Below, piece by piece: positions 43,788 to 55,542 of a stretch of 64,000 bases of DNA. This DNA is from Botryosphaeria dothidea. Its lineage: Eukaryota > Ascomycota > Dothideomycetes > Botryosphaeriales > Botryosphaeriaceae. How positions within the stretch are numbered: position 1 is the stretch's first letter; each line of letters begins with the position of its first letter. The stretch is taken from assembly GCA_011503125.2 (NCBI GenBank), contig WWBZ02000082.1:1674001-1738000 (forward strand), in the 5' to 3' direction. Under the pieces are notes generated by a model. It worked only from the letters and a program-made list of their open reading frames with translations. It made no database searches and was not told the DNA's origin. The translations under genes and the position numbers were made by a program.

Positions 43788-45565
43788 ATGACCGCGACTC
43801 AGCCCTCGCCCTCCGTCGAGAACGGCACCGCCGACAAGAAGCCTCTCTGCTCCCCGAGACCGAAGCTCCATGGCCGCGCCTTCTACGAGAGTATTGGGAG
43901 CCCCAAGCTCGTCCTTGCTCCCATGGTCGAGGCCTCGGAATTCGTATGACTTCTACCCGCCTCTCACATCTTCCGCGCTAACAGCACGAACAGGCCTGGC
44001 GCATGCTGAGCCGCTCCTTCATGCCCGAAGACCAGAAGAACGACCTCCTTGCCTATACCCCCATGTTCCACTCCCGCCTATTCCACGAGAAGTCGCCATA
44101 CCGCAAGCAGTCCTTCCAACCCCTCCGCGACGCCATTCCCTCGCCGCCCGACCCCACCCAACTACAATCATACACCCTCTCCGACGCCCACCTCGACGGC
44201 AACCCGGCCATCGACCGCCCCCTCTTCGTCCAATTCTGCTCCAACGACCCCGCCGACTTCCTCGCCGCCGCCCAGCACGTCGCGCCCTTCTGCGACGCCG
44301 TCGACCTCAACCTCGGCTGCCCGCAGGGCATCGCGCGCAAAGGCCACTACGGCGCCTTCCTGCAAGAAGACTGGGACACGATCCGCGCCCTGATCGCGCG
44401 CCTGCACGCCGAGCTGCCCATCCCGGTGACGGCCAAGTTCCGCGTCCAGGAAACGCGCGAGAAGACGCTGGCGTACGCGCGCATGATCCTCGACGCCGGC
44501 GCCAGCGTCATCACCGTCCACGGCCGCCAGCGCCACCAGAAAGGCCACGAGACGGGCCTGGCCGACTGGGCCGCCATCCGCCACCTGCGCGACAGCCTGC
44601 CGCCCGAGACGGTCATCTTCGCGAACGGGAACATCCTGCAGCACGACGACATAAAGGCGTGCTTGGATGCGACGGGCGCCGACGGCGTCATGAGCGCCGA
44701 GGGCAACCTGCACGACCCGACCATTTTCGCGGCGCCGCCGCCGGTCGGCCAGGAGGGCCGCGAGTACTGGAGGGGCGGGGACGGCAAGGGCGGGTACCGC
44801 ATGGACGCCGTGTTCCGCCGGTACATGGACATCATCTACAAGCACGTCCTGGGCGTCGCGCCGCCCGAGAGGAAACCGCTGTTTTTGCCCTCGGATCCGC
44901 CGCCTTCGCCGCCTTCGCAGGAGGAGGTGGAGCGGAGGGAAGAGGAGGCGGAGGGGCAGCCGCCGAAGAAGAAGCAGCGCTTGGCCAACAGCAAGGAGAC
45001 GAAGAGATTTGAGAGGTCGACCGATCCGAACCTCACGGCTATGCAGTCCCATCTGTTCCGCCTCCTGCGCCCGCTCGTCGCGAAGCACACCAATATTCGC
45101 GACGCGCTGGCGAGGTGCCGGGCTGGTAATGTAGAGGCGTTTGAGAACGTGCTGCAGATGGTGGAGGTGGCCGTGAAGGAGAGGCTCGTAGAATATGAGA
45201 AGGAGAAAGACAAAATGGCACCGGAGAGTAACGGCAAGCCGGAGCCGGAGCCGGAACAGAAGGAGCTCGACCCGCACGAGAGCTCGGTCGCGGCGGTCAA
45301 TCGGTGCAAGCGCCCCTGGTTCATTTGCCAGCCGTATGTACGACCGCTGCCGAAGGAAGCGTTGGAGAAAGGCGCGTTGTCGTTGAGTAAGAAGGATAAG
45401 AAGAAGCTGGAGGAGCAGAAGCAGAAGGCGGACGAGGAGGCGAAGAGGGCGGGTGTGGCGCCGGAGGGCAAGATTGAGGAAGTGAAGGTCGGGGAGAAGA
45501 TGGAGGATGGGGAGGTCAAGGTTGAGAAGGCGGAGATACCCAAGGAAGGAATGGTTTGTGGTTGA
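43788..45565 (+). CDS. DUS1: tRNA-dihydrouridine(16/17) synthase
   Basis: Two exons (43788-43943, 43994-45565) give 575 residues. The TIM barrel begins with GSPKLVLAPMVEASE, which is split by the intron, then AWRMLSRSF. Further landmarks are PLFVQFCSNDP, the catalytic-Cys loop DLNLGCPQGIARKGHYGAFL, VTAKFRVQ, VITVHGRQRHQKG and IFANGNI. It uses FMN and NADPH to reduce uridines 16/17 in the D-loop of tRNAs. After the helical domain a Lys/Glu-rich coiled tail (about 490-575) extends the protein beyond yeast Dus1. An acidic/Arg insert at 345-380 is probably unstructured. A housekeeping gene with high confidence. Confidence 0.94.
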
Positions 45566-46531
45566 AAATAGAGAGGGTGGAATAAATAGACACGGCATAC
45601 AAGGGTGGGAAGGATCTGTGTGACTCAAAATAGTATGGGACGGGCGTTTTTGGGCGCTCTGATGGAGTCTGTAAATAGAGTCATAAGCCTTATAAGTAAT
45701 TTTCCTGCTCTAGTGCTGCATAGCTTCTAATCGTTGTGCATATCTGCATTCAAGAAGATGGACAACAACAAAAACAACAAGGAGACTGGCTGGACCAAAA
45801 TATCTCACAAGCACTGCCATCCTGCCTGTTGAACGATTAGAATCCATTTTTCTGGGGCTCCGAAATGGTGCTATTTACAGCAACGAGCTTCCCTTCTGCT
45901 TTTTAACATTGTCATCAGATGCTTTTCGTCTTCACATCAGTTTCCAGCATGCGATAGGGTTCGCAAGCACCGGAAGTTTTTCCGGGGCAATACCATGGAC
46001 AGTAAGTGCAGCTTCTTGACGTTCTCTGTTCATTGAGGCAATAAGAATGATGGTTCTTTGTAGAGTACAATGTTTCCAAGCGAGCCTCCTTTGTGAGAAA
46101 AACGATGACAAAGGCAGTCAACTTGGTCGCGTTGAGACAATGCAATTGTTAATCTGTCACACCGCCACCAGGTATAAAGCTCTAACCCCCATGAAGATAT
46201 CCAATTCCATTCCCTCTGAGCAGTTCTGTCGCTAACGCTAAGCTTCACAGGTAAGTTTCAAAATAATAGACCAACAAATTGATCTCACAGGCTCACTTAA
46301 ACATCATCAACGGAACCGCAAGCATGTGGCTTTGTTTTAGCCGCTCCACCATCCAGAGTGACGATTCAAGTCTCGCTGACATGAAAAATGCACGTGGTTT
46401 GCTTCTAAGGTACGTCAAGACCCCCTCCCCCCTTAGCTAACGGGTGAAAGTAGGTCACTTCCCACTTTTTACAGTGGCAATCTTAATTGATAACAATTTT
46501 CTCACATCTTTGTTCTTGAATTCGGTGAGTG

Positions 46532-46621
46532 CTTAACCTTGTGAAACCATCCGCCTTCCAGCTCCTCAGATTCGCATTAGCGGAGCATAGGTGCGCCACC
46601 CGGATGGTTGTGCAAGGGTAA
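46532..46621. repeat. 90 bp inverted repeat
   Basis: The left arm TTAACCTTGTGAAACCATCCG matches the reverse complement of the right arm, TTACCCTTGCACAACCATCCG, at 17 of 21 positions, around a loop of about 45 bp. The CATCCGG end is shared with the MITE-like elements, so it may be a shortened relative. Only one copy is seen. Confidence 0.45.
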
Positions 46622-48151
46622 ATCTTACAGAACACCAGCAAATCAGATAACTACTACACATCATGTGTGGCCGCAAGGGACCTCAGCATTAATACTGAAG
46701 GCTTTCTCAGCATTACAAACCTATAATGCACTCCATAGATCCCGCTTTTGTGATTTTGAAGCGCTTATCACATGCAAACCCGGAATACATTGCTCGACAT
46801 ATCAAGCTCATATACACTCCTCGACAGTCGGAAAGTTCTGGAATAGGTACAACAGTTTTTATGAAAACACGCCCAGAGCCTTTGCATGGAGCACGGGATC
46901 CCTGCTTCGTGTGTTGCATGGAAACGCATCACTCACCCGCTCCAATGTAGCAGACCTGCGACGCTCATGATTTTGCGCGCCCGCCTAACGGACAATAGGC
47001 TAGTCGACCGGCTTCCAAGGAAGGGTGTCAAACAAAAGCAGCGACTCCGTTCTCCGTGTTTGTGGATTGCCCGTCACTCCGGAGGGGTTGAGTAAATCCA
47101 TAATTCATACACCGCCGGTCTCTCACTGACCATATTGCATGGGGAATTTTTCCAATAATGCAGATCAACGTTCATCTAATAAAACACTGGATCTTCTCTT
47201 CTCTTTCATGAACGGTATAAGGATGATGAAGCTACTCGCCATCATCGCCTTACGGTGGGTAGAATCTGAAAACCTCAGTTTATATTCCTTGGAGACTGAA
47301 AGCAACCAGTAACACGTCAGCACGCTGAGTGAATATAATAGGCGATAAGAGTCTGAGATACAAGCCGCGCTTATAGATAGTAAAACAGCATACCTTGACC
47401 ACCAGCTCAGATTCGAGTGTGATAATTGTACGTGACTTTGTGTGGTAGGAAGCTATGAGTCGTGCGCACGGGAACCATTTCGCTAACACACAAGGGTTCC
47501 TCAGCAGAGAGAAGCACGCCGGTGACATCATATCCTGTGCACACTGACGCCAGTCCTCGGCGATGTCAGGTGTGGCATATGCCTGTCAACGTCGTGATCA
47601 TTCCGCATCTCGACCCTACACGAACCCCCTTTCTCTCGTTGAAAGGGTGTCTTTGAAAGAAGATCTCTCTACGTCCCATCAGTCGCACGTTTCACTCAAG
47701 CCTGATTCTAACTGCTTACACTGCAGGTCACGCTTACGGCAATCGGCAAGACTTCCAGCCTGTTCCCCGGAATAGTGTACGTTTCATTTCGGCCCTCACC
47801 AGCGTTTCCCCTGGTGGTGCCTTTCAGCATCAGCTCGCCATTCAGCTCAGCATCATTAGAAAATCACGGCCTTTTGAATACTTCTCCCAACATAGCTCTC
47901 TGGAATTGTTACGCATGGCAACGAGACTAACGGACGCCCAAGTAGAGCAGCCGGGAGCTGTTGATTAGAGCAGTGCCAATGTAGAAGAGCATCTCCTAAA
48001 TGTTACCGGTATCAATGCATGAGTCTCGGAATGTTGAAGAGGAGTAGAGATGTTTATGTACTGTACCATAGCCTTCCGGACTTGGTAAGCATGCACGCAT
48101 GACCATTTGGAATAAAGCAGCTGGTTGGAAAACAGGGGTCATCACGAATAA

Positions 48152-48368
48152 AGAGGGATATTGCAGCCGTTGGCTAGCATCAAATGCGAGATTCCCACCA
48201 ACAGGTCAGAAAAAGGTCGAATTTACACTACTATGGGGAGTGGAAGTATTCATCTGGACGGCTTTAGTGGAAATGTGGTACACTTACATCCGAATGAATG
48301 TTCCCGCTCTCCACAAAGTTGCAATTCTAGAGTCCATTTCCGCTAACCACCGGCTGCGATACCTTCCT
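48152..48368 (-). mobile_element. MITE-like element, copy B (inverted relative to copy A)
   Basis: Outer arms: GATATTGCAGCCG..GGCTAGC on the left; the right end, reverse-complemented, is GGTATCGCAGCCG..GGTTAGCGG. Inner arms: 48236-48260 and 48285-48312. In 25 aligned inner positions 17 match and all eight mismatches are transitions. Read in reverse, the copy matches copy A outside the arms too, including CAAATGYGA..TTYCCCAC. No coding capacity and no clear target duplication. Confidence 0.68.
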
Positions 48369-49143
48369 GTATACTCAAGGAGAGGCTGAAATGGCACAGC
48401 ACAACATGTACAGCCCAGCAACTGTCCTGTTTCCCATACGACCATTGGCCTAGACCATGTCGAAAATTCGTACCCAGGTTTAGCCGGCAATGCCAAACGC
48501 ATTACGATGCTGACAGGAGCATCTCTGGCAAAAGTTATTGCTGTGGGGTGACGATCCGTTATCTATCCCGCGGGAAGGACGGAGCCATCTGCTCCATCGG
48601 GTCTTGCACATATCAGCCCACCCGCTTGTCCATCCTTTACCACCGCCCACCTCGCCCACCTCGCCCATTCTCAGATCTCTCTACTACCGAAAACACCCAT
48701 TCACTCACAAACCAACACGCACAAAATCATGCGCAAGTGAAGATTCAATCCGATAAACACCGTATCCTAGTCTATACGTAGTGATTTGCTTCCCAATAAT
48801 CCCACCCCACTCCATACGAATGCACCATGGTCAGCTTGACCAACTTCTCCAAGCTCCCACCTCCCTGCTGGGAAACCAACAGCTCGAACTCTTCTTTTAT
48901 CCTCCAGCGCCAACCTCGCTGTGATTGCTCAAGGGATCGCCCTCCCTAACTTAATCATCTCTCACCATCTCGTCATCACTCATCAACCATCAACCATCAT
49001 GACCACCGCACATATCAATCACCCCTCAACGGGATACCCCCCTAAAAGAACGCTAGCAAGACTAAAAGCGTAGAGAGTGAGCAAAACCAAGAGAGAATCC
49101 AGCTGGAAGAAAGAAGCTCACACCCCAATCAATTAACTGATGC

Positions 49144-50980
49144 TCAGACCCTCGCGGTCCTCCCATCTCCGCAAAACAAGCCCTCAAACCCCCACTTCTC
49201 CAACTCCCTCGCATCCCTCTTCGATGGCACGACCCTGTCGCACCAAGCACACCACGCACGACTGGCGCCCTCCTTCTCGCGGGTGAGGTACGGCTCGCGG
49301 TGCTCGCGCTCGTTCTCGTACTCCTTGACCACCGCGCCGACGCGCACGCGCCGCTTGACCTTCATGACGCGGCGGCCGCCGATGCCCTCGATCTCCTGCG
49401 CGAAGAAGGACGTGCCGCTCCATTCGTCGTGCGGGCTGCCGATGGAGACGTCGTGGCTCGTTTGCATTGCACCGTGGCCGCTGAGCTGACGCTGGAGGTC
49501 TGCAATCTCCTCTGCGGTACCGCACTCCTCATGCTCGACGTCGTGGCCGCCGCGGCAGGCAGATTGGAGACCACACTTGACACCCTCGGACCCTTCACCG
49601 ATGCCAGCGCCGATGCCACCTAGGTACGTGCTATAGCGCTTCCTCCAAGTCCAGCCGAGCGCGTATTGCGAGTCCTTGGTGCGGATACCATGACCACACG
49701 GCTGGCAAAGCCAGACGACATCGGGACAGGTGCAAGGGCTGCGGATGAAAGCTTGGCTGGTGAAAGCAGGCAACTCGTCCTCCTCCTCATGTTCTGTATC
49801 TTTCCCCGGAGATGACGGCCCACATAATGAAGAGGCGCCAGGAGAGGACGACAGGGTAAAGACCGGAGGCGAGTTGGACGGCGGGGTGCTACTAAGGGTG
49901 GACGTAGACGAGTGAGGCGACGAGCCTGGACTCGAACCGTTCGAGCGCGAACGATATGAAAGCAACGAACCAGCGGGAGGTGGCGTGGTTATGTTGGGTG
50001 ACGTCAAAATCGACAGAGGAGCATTGGCACACGTCTTGCAGAGCCGTCGGAGACGCTGCGGAAAGGCTATTGGCGGCGGTGGCTTGCTGGTGCAATTCTG
50101 AGAGTTCTGTCAGGTATTCCCATCTCCCTCCGGAGCTGCTTAGAAGCGCTCGAAAGTCATGTCCAAAAGCTTGCAGTCCGTTCGAGACGCAGTCGTCCAA
50201 AATCCGGCGTTAAGAGGCACATCTGTGTACAAAGTACCAGGAAACCCCAGCTGCCACAGCAGTCGATAGGCTTTCTCCGAATCTTCACGAGTACTTCCTG
50301 CACAGATGGACGGACATTCGACTGCGTCTCTTGCGGAGCTGCAGTCTCGCATGCCTTGAACTTACCCTGCAAACCACAACGCCACACTTCCGGCACTCGC
50401 CCACCATATCCCGAGCGCACTTTCCGACCTTCCCGCTCAGAAGTCTTCTCCCTTCGGGAGCGCTGCGCCAGTCATGCTGAGCGTCGTGAGGGCCGGAGGG
50501 AGGGGCCTGTTCGTAGGGCACATGGTCGTTGCAGCAACGTAAGGTCCGAGTGACCAACTGGTTGCGATATTCGAGGAGATTTGCGCGGAACTGGCGACAT
50601 GTGCGGGAAAGGTTGTGCAGCGTGTTGAGATCGAGCAGCGATGCGAGCTGTGAGACGATCCTGCGAGGACCGGAAGCACGCGTGTCAGCGGGGATGCGTT
50701 CGCCAAGACTTCCGGTGAGAGAGGGGCGAGGTTTGGAGCGAAGGCGGAATTCGGGCTGGGGGAAGACTTACGGATAGCAGCTCAGGATAGCAGAGAAGCC
50801 GTTGATGTTGGGGTTCGGCCGCTCGTCGTGTCTGGGCTGGGCAGGTTCGGCGTCTGGCGGGCCACCACGGTGCTGCTGCTGCTGCTGCTGCTGCTGGGAG
50901 AGCGGGTACGCGTCAGTCGGACGGTAGGGCTCGAGGAAGGGATCGGGCGAGTCGTCCTCGAAATCAAGAAACACCACCAT
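49144..50980 (-). CDS. F-box-like protein with poly-Gln and zinc-knuckle cysteines
   Basis: Three exons (50980-50772, 50660-50366, 50097-49144) give 485 residues. An acidic N-terminus is followed by eight glutamines (about residues 29-36), then an F-box-like segment (GFSAILSCYPIVSQLASLLDLNTLHNLSRTCRQFRANLL in two exons, about 58-100). Cysteine pairs follow: GECRKCGVVVC, RNCTSKPP, RRLCKTCANAP, then CTCPDVVWLCQPCGHG and a late WCAWCDRVVPSKRDARELEKWGF, suggesting zinc sites. The last intron is 268 nt, the longest in the window; its acceptor is chosen because it restores the CRNC motif. Known relatives are fungal SCF adaptor candidates, so a role in ubiquitination is likely but not proved. The middle is Ser-rich. 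Confidence 0.78.
50871..50896. repeat. CTG/CAG trinucleotide repeat in coding sequence
   Basis: Eight and a half CTG units on the plus strand. They encode the Gln tract in exon 1 of the leftward F-box gene, so length change would alter the protein without a frameshift. Confidence 0.8.
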
Positions 50981-52263
50981 GGTGACAAGAGAGCTGCACT
51001 GCGGGCCTCATCGAAGCACCCACGACTACGCAGACTGCAGGCGGGAAGAAGGTGTTGTTTGGGAATGAGAGAAAGCGCGCAGCTGTGGCGGGCGCGGGGA
51101 ACCTGAGGCGCTATGGATGCGCAGCATCATGACTCGGCCTCTGGTCAGGCATAAGGGCAGCTCACCTCGAGAGAAGTCATATCTTGATCTTATCTGATCC
51201 TGCCATCACGCCAGGTCCCTTCCGTCTCTCCGTCTCTTTTATATCTCCCCGCAAAGCCCCAGCTCATCGCGTCCCCTGCCCTTTTCCTCATTGAGTGCGC
51301 TGTGCTCCCCGAACACGGCGTCATGTGCCGCCCGATTTCGTAATGAGCGCTTTGATGTGCCGAATACTGAGTCTTGTCGCGCCCTTTTCTCCGGTCTTCG
51401 GAGTCTGGCCAGCATTGCAAAGCTCCGCGCTCTGAGACACCTCCGCTCCTCAAGCGTCCTATATACAGACCGGCAGAAATGGTTTGAATTATGACTGCTT
51501 CTGCTGATGGCACCATATACATAGTAGTATGGGCACAATAGAGACATTTGCCAAGTGAACTCGCTGAATTCGCAACTGCATTGCAAGTGTTTAGAGATCC
51601 TGTCGATTTTCCTGTCCCGATACATGCCACCCTCAGTCCAAGCCACCAGCCCGCGTCGCAAGAACCTGTTCTCGCGTCGTGTTTTCTTGAATGCATGATC
51701 CCATTATCAATAAATACCATCACTCCGTCCAGGATGCATCGTAGTGAAGTCCTGATTTTACCAAATCGCGCCTAAAGCCACTCAGACCTAGGCTCGGGAG
51801 CGATTGATCGAAGCAAGAGGCAACGATCATCTCCAGTTCCATCCCTACCATCGCCTAACTTGCCCACCACCAGCAGCTCCAAACGCCCATATGTGTTGCT
51901 GAATCAAAAAAGCAATGAAGAAAAAGAGTTCAAACCACCCAAGCACCCAGAAACAGAGCTTTATCTACACTCTTGAGGCCCACGTACCCGTCCACTTTGC
52001 GCCAGCCGTGAGAAAGAGTGAAGAAGGTCAAAGAAGTCAACGAGGTACTATACATGTAGTATGAAGGTGCGCAAGTCAAGAATGAAGCGAATAGGTCCAC
52101 ACAATCGTAAGATCCATAGTGGACTTTGGGGGAATTATTGTTCCCCTTCCAGCTACGGGCATGGCGCATCCCGTGGCAGGCAAGCGAGTTGATATTTCGT
52201 CAACTTGATAGATGTAAGAGATGCGTTCGGCCAACATTAGACAGAGTTCGTCTAGGCTTCTGA
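50981..52263. other. Intergenic, 1.3 kb
   Basis: Promoter of the leftward F-box gene and 3' flank of the leftward bZIP gene. Small frames only. No repeat or RNA gene recognised. Confidence 0.42.
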
Positions 52264-54176
52264 TCACCTCCTCTGCATGGCTTGCGGTGGCTGCTGCATT
52301 GGCATGCCCATCGGCGGCACTCCGTTTGGCGGCATCCCCATGCCATATGGATGCGCGTGGTGGTTCAAGTCGCCGATGAAGTTGGTCATAGCCATGCCGC
52401 TGATACCTTGAGCTTGAGATACTGGGCAGTCCTTGTGCGCCAGGAGCATCGTCTTGAGGTTGACAATCTCCTCGCGAAGCTGGGTGATCTGAGCCGACAG
52501 GGCATCGTTCTCTGTGCTGAAAAGCTCGACCTTGGCCTGCAGATTTGCCAGCCATTGCTTCTTCCTCTGGCGACACTTGAGCGCAGCAACTCTACAATGA
52601 GGTCAGTCTTGTATCACACAGTAGGAAACGAATGGCACGGTACCTGTTGCGTTCCAAAAAGTTCTTTCTCTTCTCCTCATCAGTCATTTTCTTGCCGCCA
52701 CTATTGCCATTGCCGTCGCCGCCCTCGTGCTTAATCTCGTCTTCGGAATCCTCTTCATCATTGCTTTGAGTGTTGACACTGCCGGCGCTGGTTTTGACCT
52801 TCTTGTTTGCAGGTCCCTTGACGGCACCATCATCGGCCTTCCGCCGGCCGTTAGATGTCTGGTTCTTGCCATTGGCACCCTTCTTTCCACCACGGGACCT
52901 AGCAGGTTTGGCGTCCTCGCTATTGGCACTCTCCGAAAATTCACCGGTGTCGGCCGAGCCGGACATGCTGGTGATGGAGTTTTTGCCAGCACGCTTGGCG
53001 GTTGGCGACGTCTCTTGGGACTGGTTACCCATTTGAGCGACGTTGGTGTTAACGTGAGAAGGTTGGCCGGGCATTGCAAATTGACTGTTGTTGTTCTGCT
53101 GGGCATCGGCACGCGAGAGACCCAACAATGACGTCACCACATTCGCATCATGCTGACCGAATGGATCTTGCTGCTGTTGACCCTGCTGTTGATTCTGTTG
53201 CGGGTTGTTTTGCTGCTCGGCAGGAAACTGCTTATTATCGCTAGTGGGCTGACTGGTTTGCTCAGCCGGCTGCGAGGTAGGAGGATTAGCGTTTTGGCCG
53301 AAGTTATTATTCATCTTGAATGCAGCCCGGTAAAATTCGCTAGTGCTTGGTGTCGCACCACCGCTTTGCAAAGAGTTGAACAAAGCCTGGGAATTCGGAC
53401 TGGGGGCAGGGAACATAGATCCACCGCCGCCAGGAGTCAATCCAGTGCGAAGGGAAGACTCGTTAGGAGTCGGAAAACCACCCTTCCAGGGCTCGCCAAA
53501 ATAATCACCACTACCAGTGGGTCCAGTAAGCATTGCAGGACTCAGCGGTCCTGACCTCAAAGAGTTGGGCCAGCCAGGTGTGCCTCCAGGCAGTAAAGAA
53601 GACGGAGACGTCAGACTCGCGACAGGCGGCAGTAGACTCTTTCCAGGAGTCTCGGCGGCAGGATTGCCAAAAGACTGCTCGAACGGATTTGGCTCCAGAT
53701 TGAAATGATTGCTGCCAGAACCGTGCGCACCACTGAAATAATCTGAATTATCGGCGGTTGTATTTTGTCCAGGACGGGGAGGTGGAGCAAGGGGTGCACT
53801 TGTCGTCGGTGCAGTGGCGGCAGATGTCTTCGCGTCGGCAACGTTGTCTGGTGCTTCTGCATCACAGTCAGAACGTGATTGTGGAAGTGGAGACAGCGAC
53901 GATGAGTCGCGCGAGTAGTGTGTATGGATCGGCGATGCGCAGTCACACATACCTATTCTTGGAGGAGTCGGTTGCTTGGTCTCATTATCCAACTTTTGGT
54001 TCTCTACACCATGCGCACGCGGTTAGCAAGGTGCCTGCACGATGCATGTGGTGGCAAAGGGAGAAAAGTGCGCGACAGGATGGTAATCAATGGCAGCAGC
54101 AAGAGCTAGAGAAGTGGTATGACGAACCTTCACCATGCACGGGTAAGTTTCGCTTCGAATCCCGGGGAGAGGACAT
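52264..54176 (-). CDS. atfA: bZIP stress transcription factor, ATF1/AtfA type
   Basis: Four exons (54176-54134, 54003-53953, 53856-52644, 52591-52264) give 544 residues. Long Ser/Pro/Gln-rich regulatory regions contain the ATF1-family phrases NPFEQSF, PPVASLTSPSSLLPGG and HDANVVTSLLGLSR. The basic region KRKNFLERNRVAALKCRQRKKQWLANLQ spans about 427-455 and is split by the last intron at the Arg of RNR. Leucine heptads follow to about 485. The C-terminus is Gly/Met/Pro-rich. In relatives this factor is phosphorylated by the Hog1/Sty1 MAP kinase and controls osmotic, oxidative and conidial stress genes through TGACGT sites. The short first exons were chosen because they alone keep an ATG in frame. 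Confidence 0.92.
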
Positions 54177-55542
54177 GCTTGGAATGACTTAAGGGGAGTT
54201 GTTTGGGTTTCTGTTGGTGGGAGGTGCCTCTTTGAATGACGTAAGGGCTTGTTGTGTCGATCCGTCGTTTGGAGTGGATGAACTCTCGCCGGCTTCCACT
54301 GAGTGTCGTGCCAGACCCAACTATTTCCGGGGACAGTAGGGCGCGTCGGTCGATTCGGCACAGAGATGATTCTTTGTCTGTGTCGCAGAGCAGCAGTCAG
54401 CATCGGGGTTCAAGCGCGAGCACCGAGACGTCGTGGTCGCGGCGTCGGGGGCGTGCTGCGTGCGATGCAGACTCCTGGCGCGGTCGCAGGGAGGAGTCGC
54501 GCACTATCTTTCGCCACCAACGGAACAGGCTTACCAGCACCAGGCGGCGCGCAGAAGCGTGCACGCGTTGAACTGCAGACGGAGGACGGTGCAGTCGCGC
54601 GAGTGGAGATGCTTGACGCGATCAGATGCTGCGCGACGTTGTTGTGAGGGCGGTCGCGGTGTTGCGAAAATCTCAAGGACTCGGGGGTGGGCGTGACGCA
54701 ATTCCCCTGATCGCAAAACGGCAGCAACGATGGGCGCACTCGCCGGGCGGCGCGCAGCTGCACTTCTGGCGGATGGGGGCGTGTGTCTCGGGCGGCGTCG
54801 ACGGTACGAAGTGAGGCTGATGCCAAACTGCCAATGCCTGCTCGTCCCAAAGCGGGTGCTGGTTTCTGCGAGTTGGCGGTGATGATGAAAGAGGTGACGT
54901 AGCGAGGCAACGGAAGCATTTTTATGATACCACCAGCCTGATTAACAAGCACCCCGGTCACGTGAAATGCCGCACGATTCAAGCAGCCGAGCGCACGCCA
55001 CCCCTTTGGGCGCCCATACCAGCGCGTCGTCAGCCCACCGCGCAGCACGTTGCGATAAGCATATCAAGAGGCGCCGCGCCTACATGCTGTCCTCGCAAGG
55101 CAGGCCGCGAGCTCGTTGCAGCGAGGAGGACCAACCCAGCCTCGCTGCCGGGACGTGTGTGCCGCTGCTGTCCGCGGCACCCAGCACCCCCTCTTCCCGG
55201 GCGGCTGGTAGATGACGTTATCCCTCCCGATAAGGAAACCGACTCGTTCCACGGATCATGCAGCCGTCCAGCGGCCATCAACCCGCCGCGGAGACGACAG
55301 CGTGTTTACGAGAGCGCACTGCTTTGCAGTTGAGATGCCTTCAGTTCATGCGTAACATGAGTGCCGTAACTTGAGCCGCATTCTCGCCGTTGGCATTGCA
55401 CCACCCTGGCCACATTGGCCTTCCAGACCTGCTAGATGCTATTTCCCAGAATAAGCCCTGGCCAAAATTATAATGGGCCCCATATCGAACCAGGTGCATC
55501 ATTCTCCCCGCCATCCGTGCCCGCCCTCTGCTCTCAACACTC
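54177..55542. other. Intergenic, 1.4 kb, GC-rich
   Basis: Promoter of the leftward atfA gene and 3' flank of the leftward hydroxyisourate hydrolase gene. Several overlapping Arg/Ala-rich frames (for example 54410-55048) have no recognisable content. Confidence 0.42.

Larger units (their letters stand above)
45566..49143. other. Gene-poor stretch, 3.6 kb
   Basis: The longest gap in the window, lower in GC than its neighbours, with only short frames. It contains an inverted repeat at 46532-46621 and one copy of the MITE-like element at 48152-48368, so it may be a decayed insertion zone. No transposase, tRNA or gene is recognised. 48600-49140 is C-rich and includes the 3' flank of the leftward F-box gene. 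Confidence 0.5.

Noticed and set aside
44168..45628. 486-codon antisense frame over DUS1
   Set aside because: Leu/Arg-rich mirror of the Glu/Lys-rich DUS1 frame; no start context or domain.
49921..49945. TGGACTCGAACC, like the T-loop of a tRNA on the minus strand
   Set aside because: No cloverleaf can be formed around it and it lies in the Ser-rich coding part of the F-box gene.
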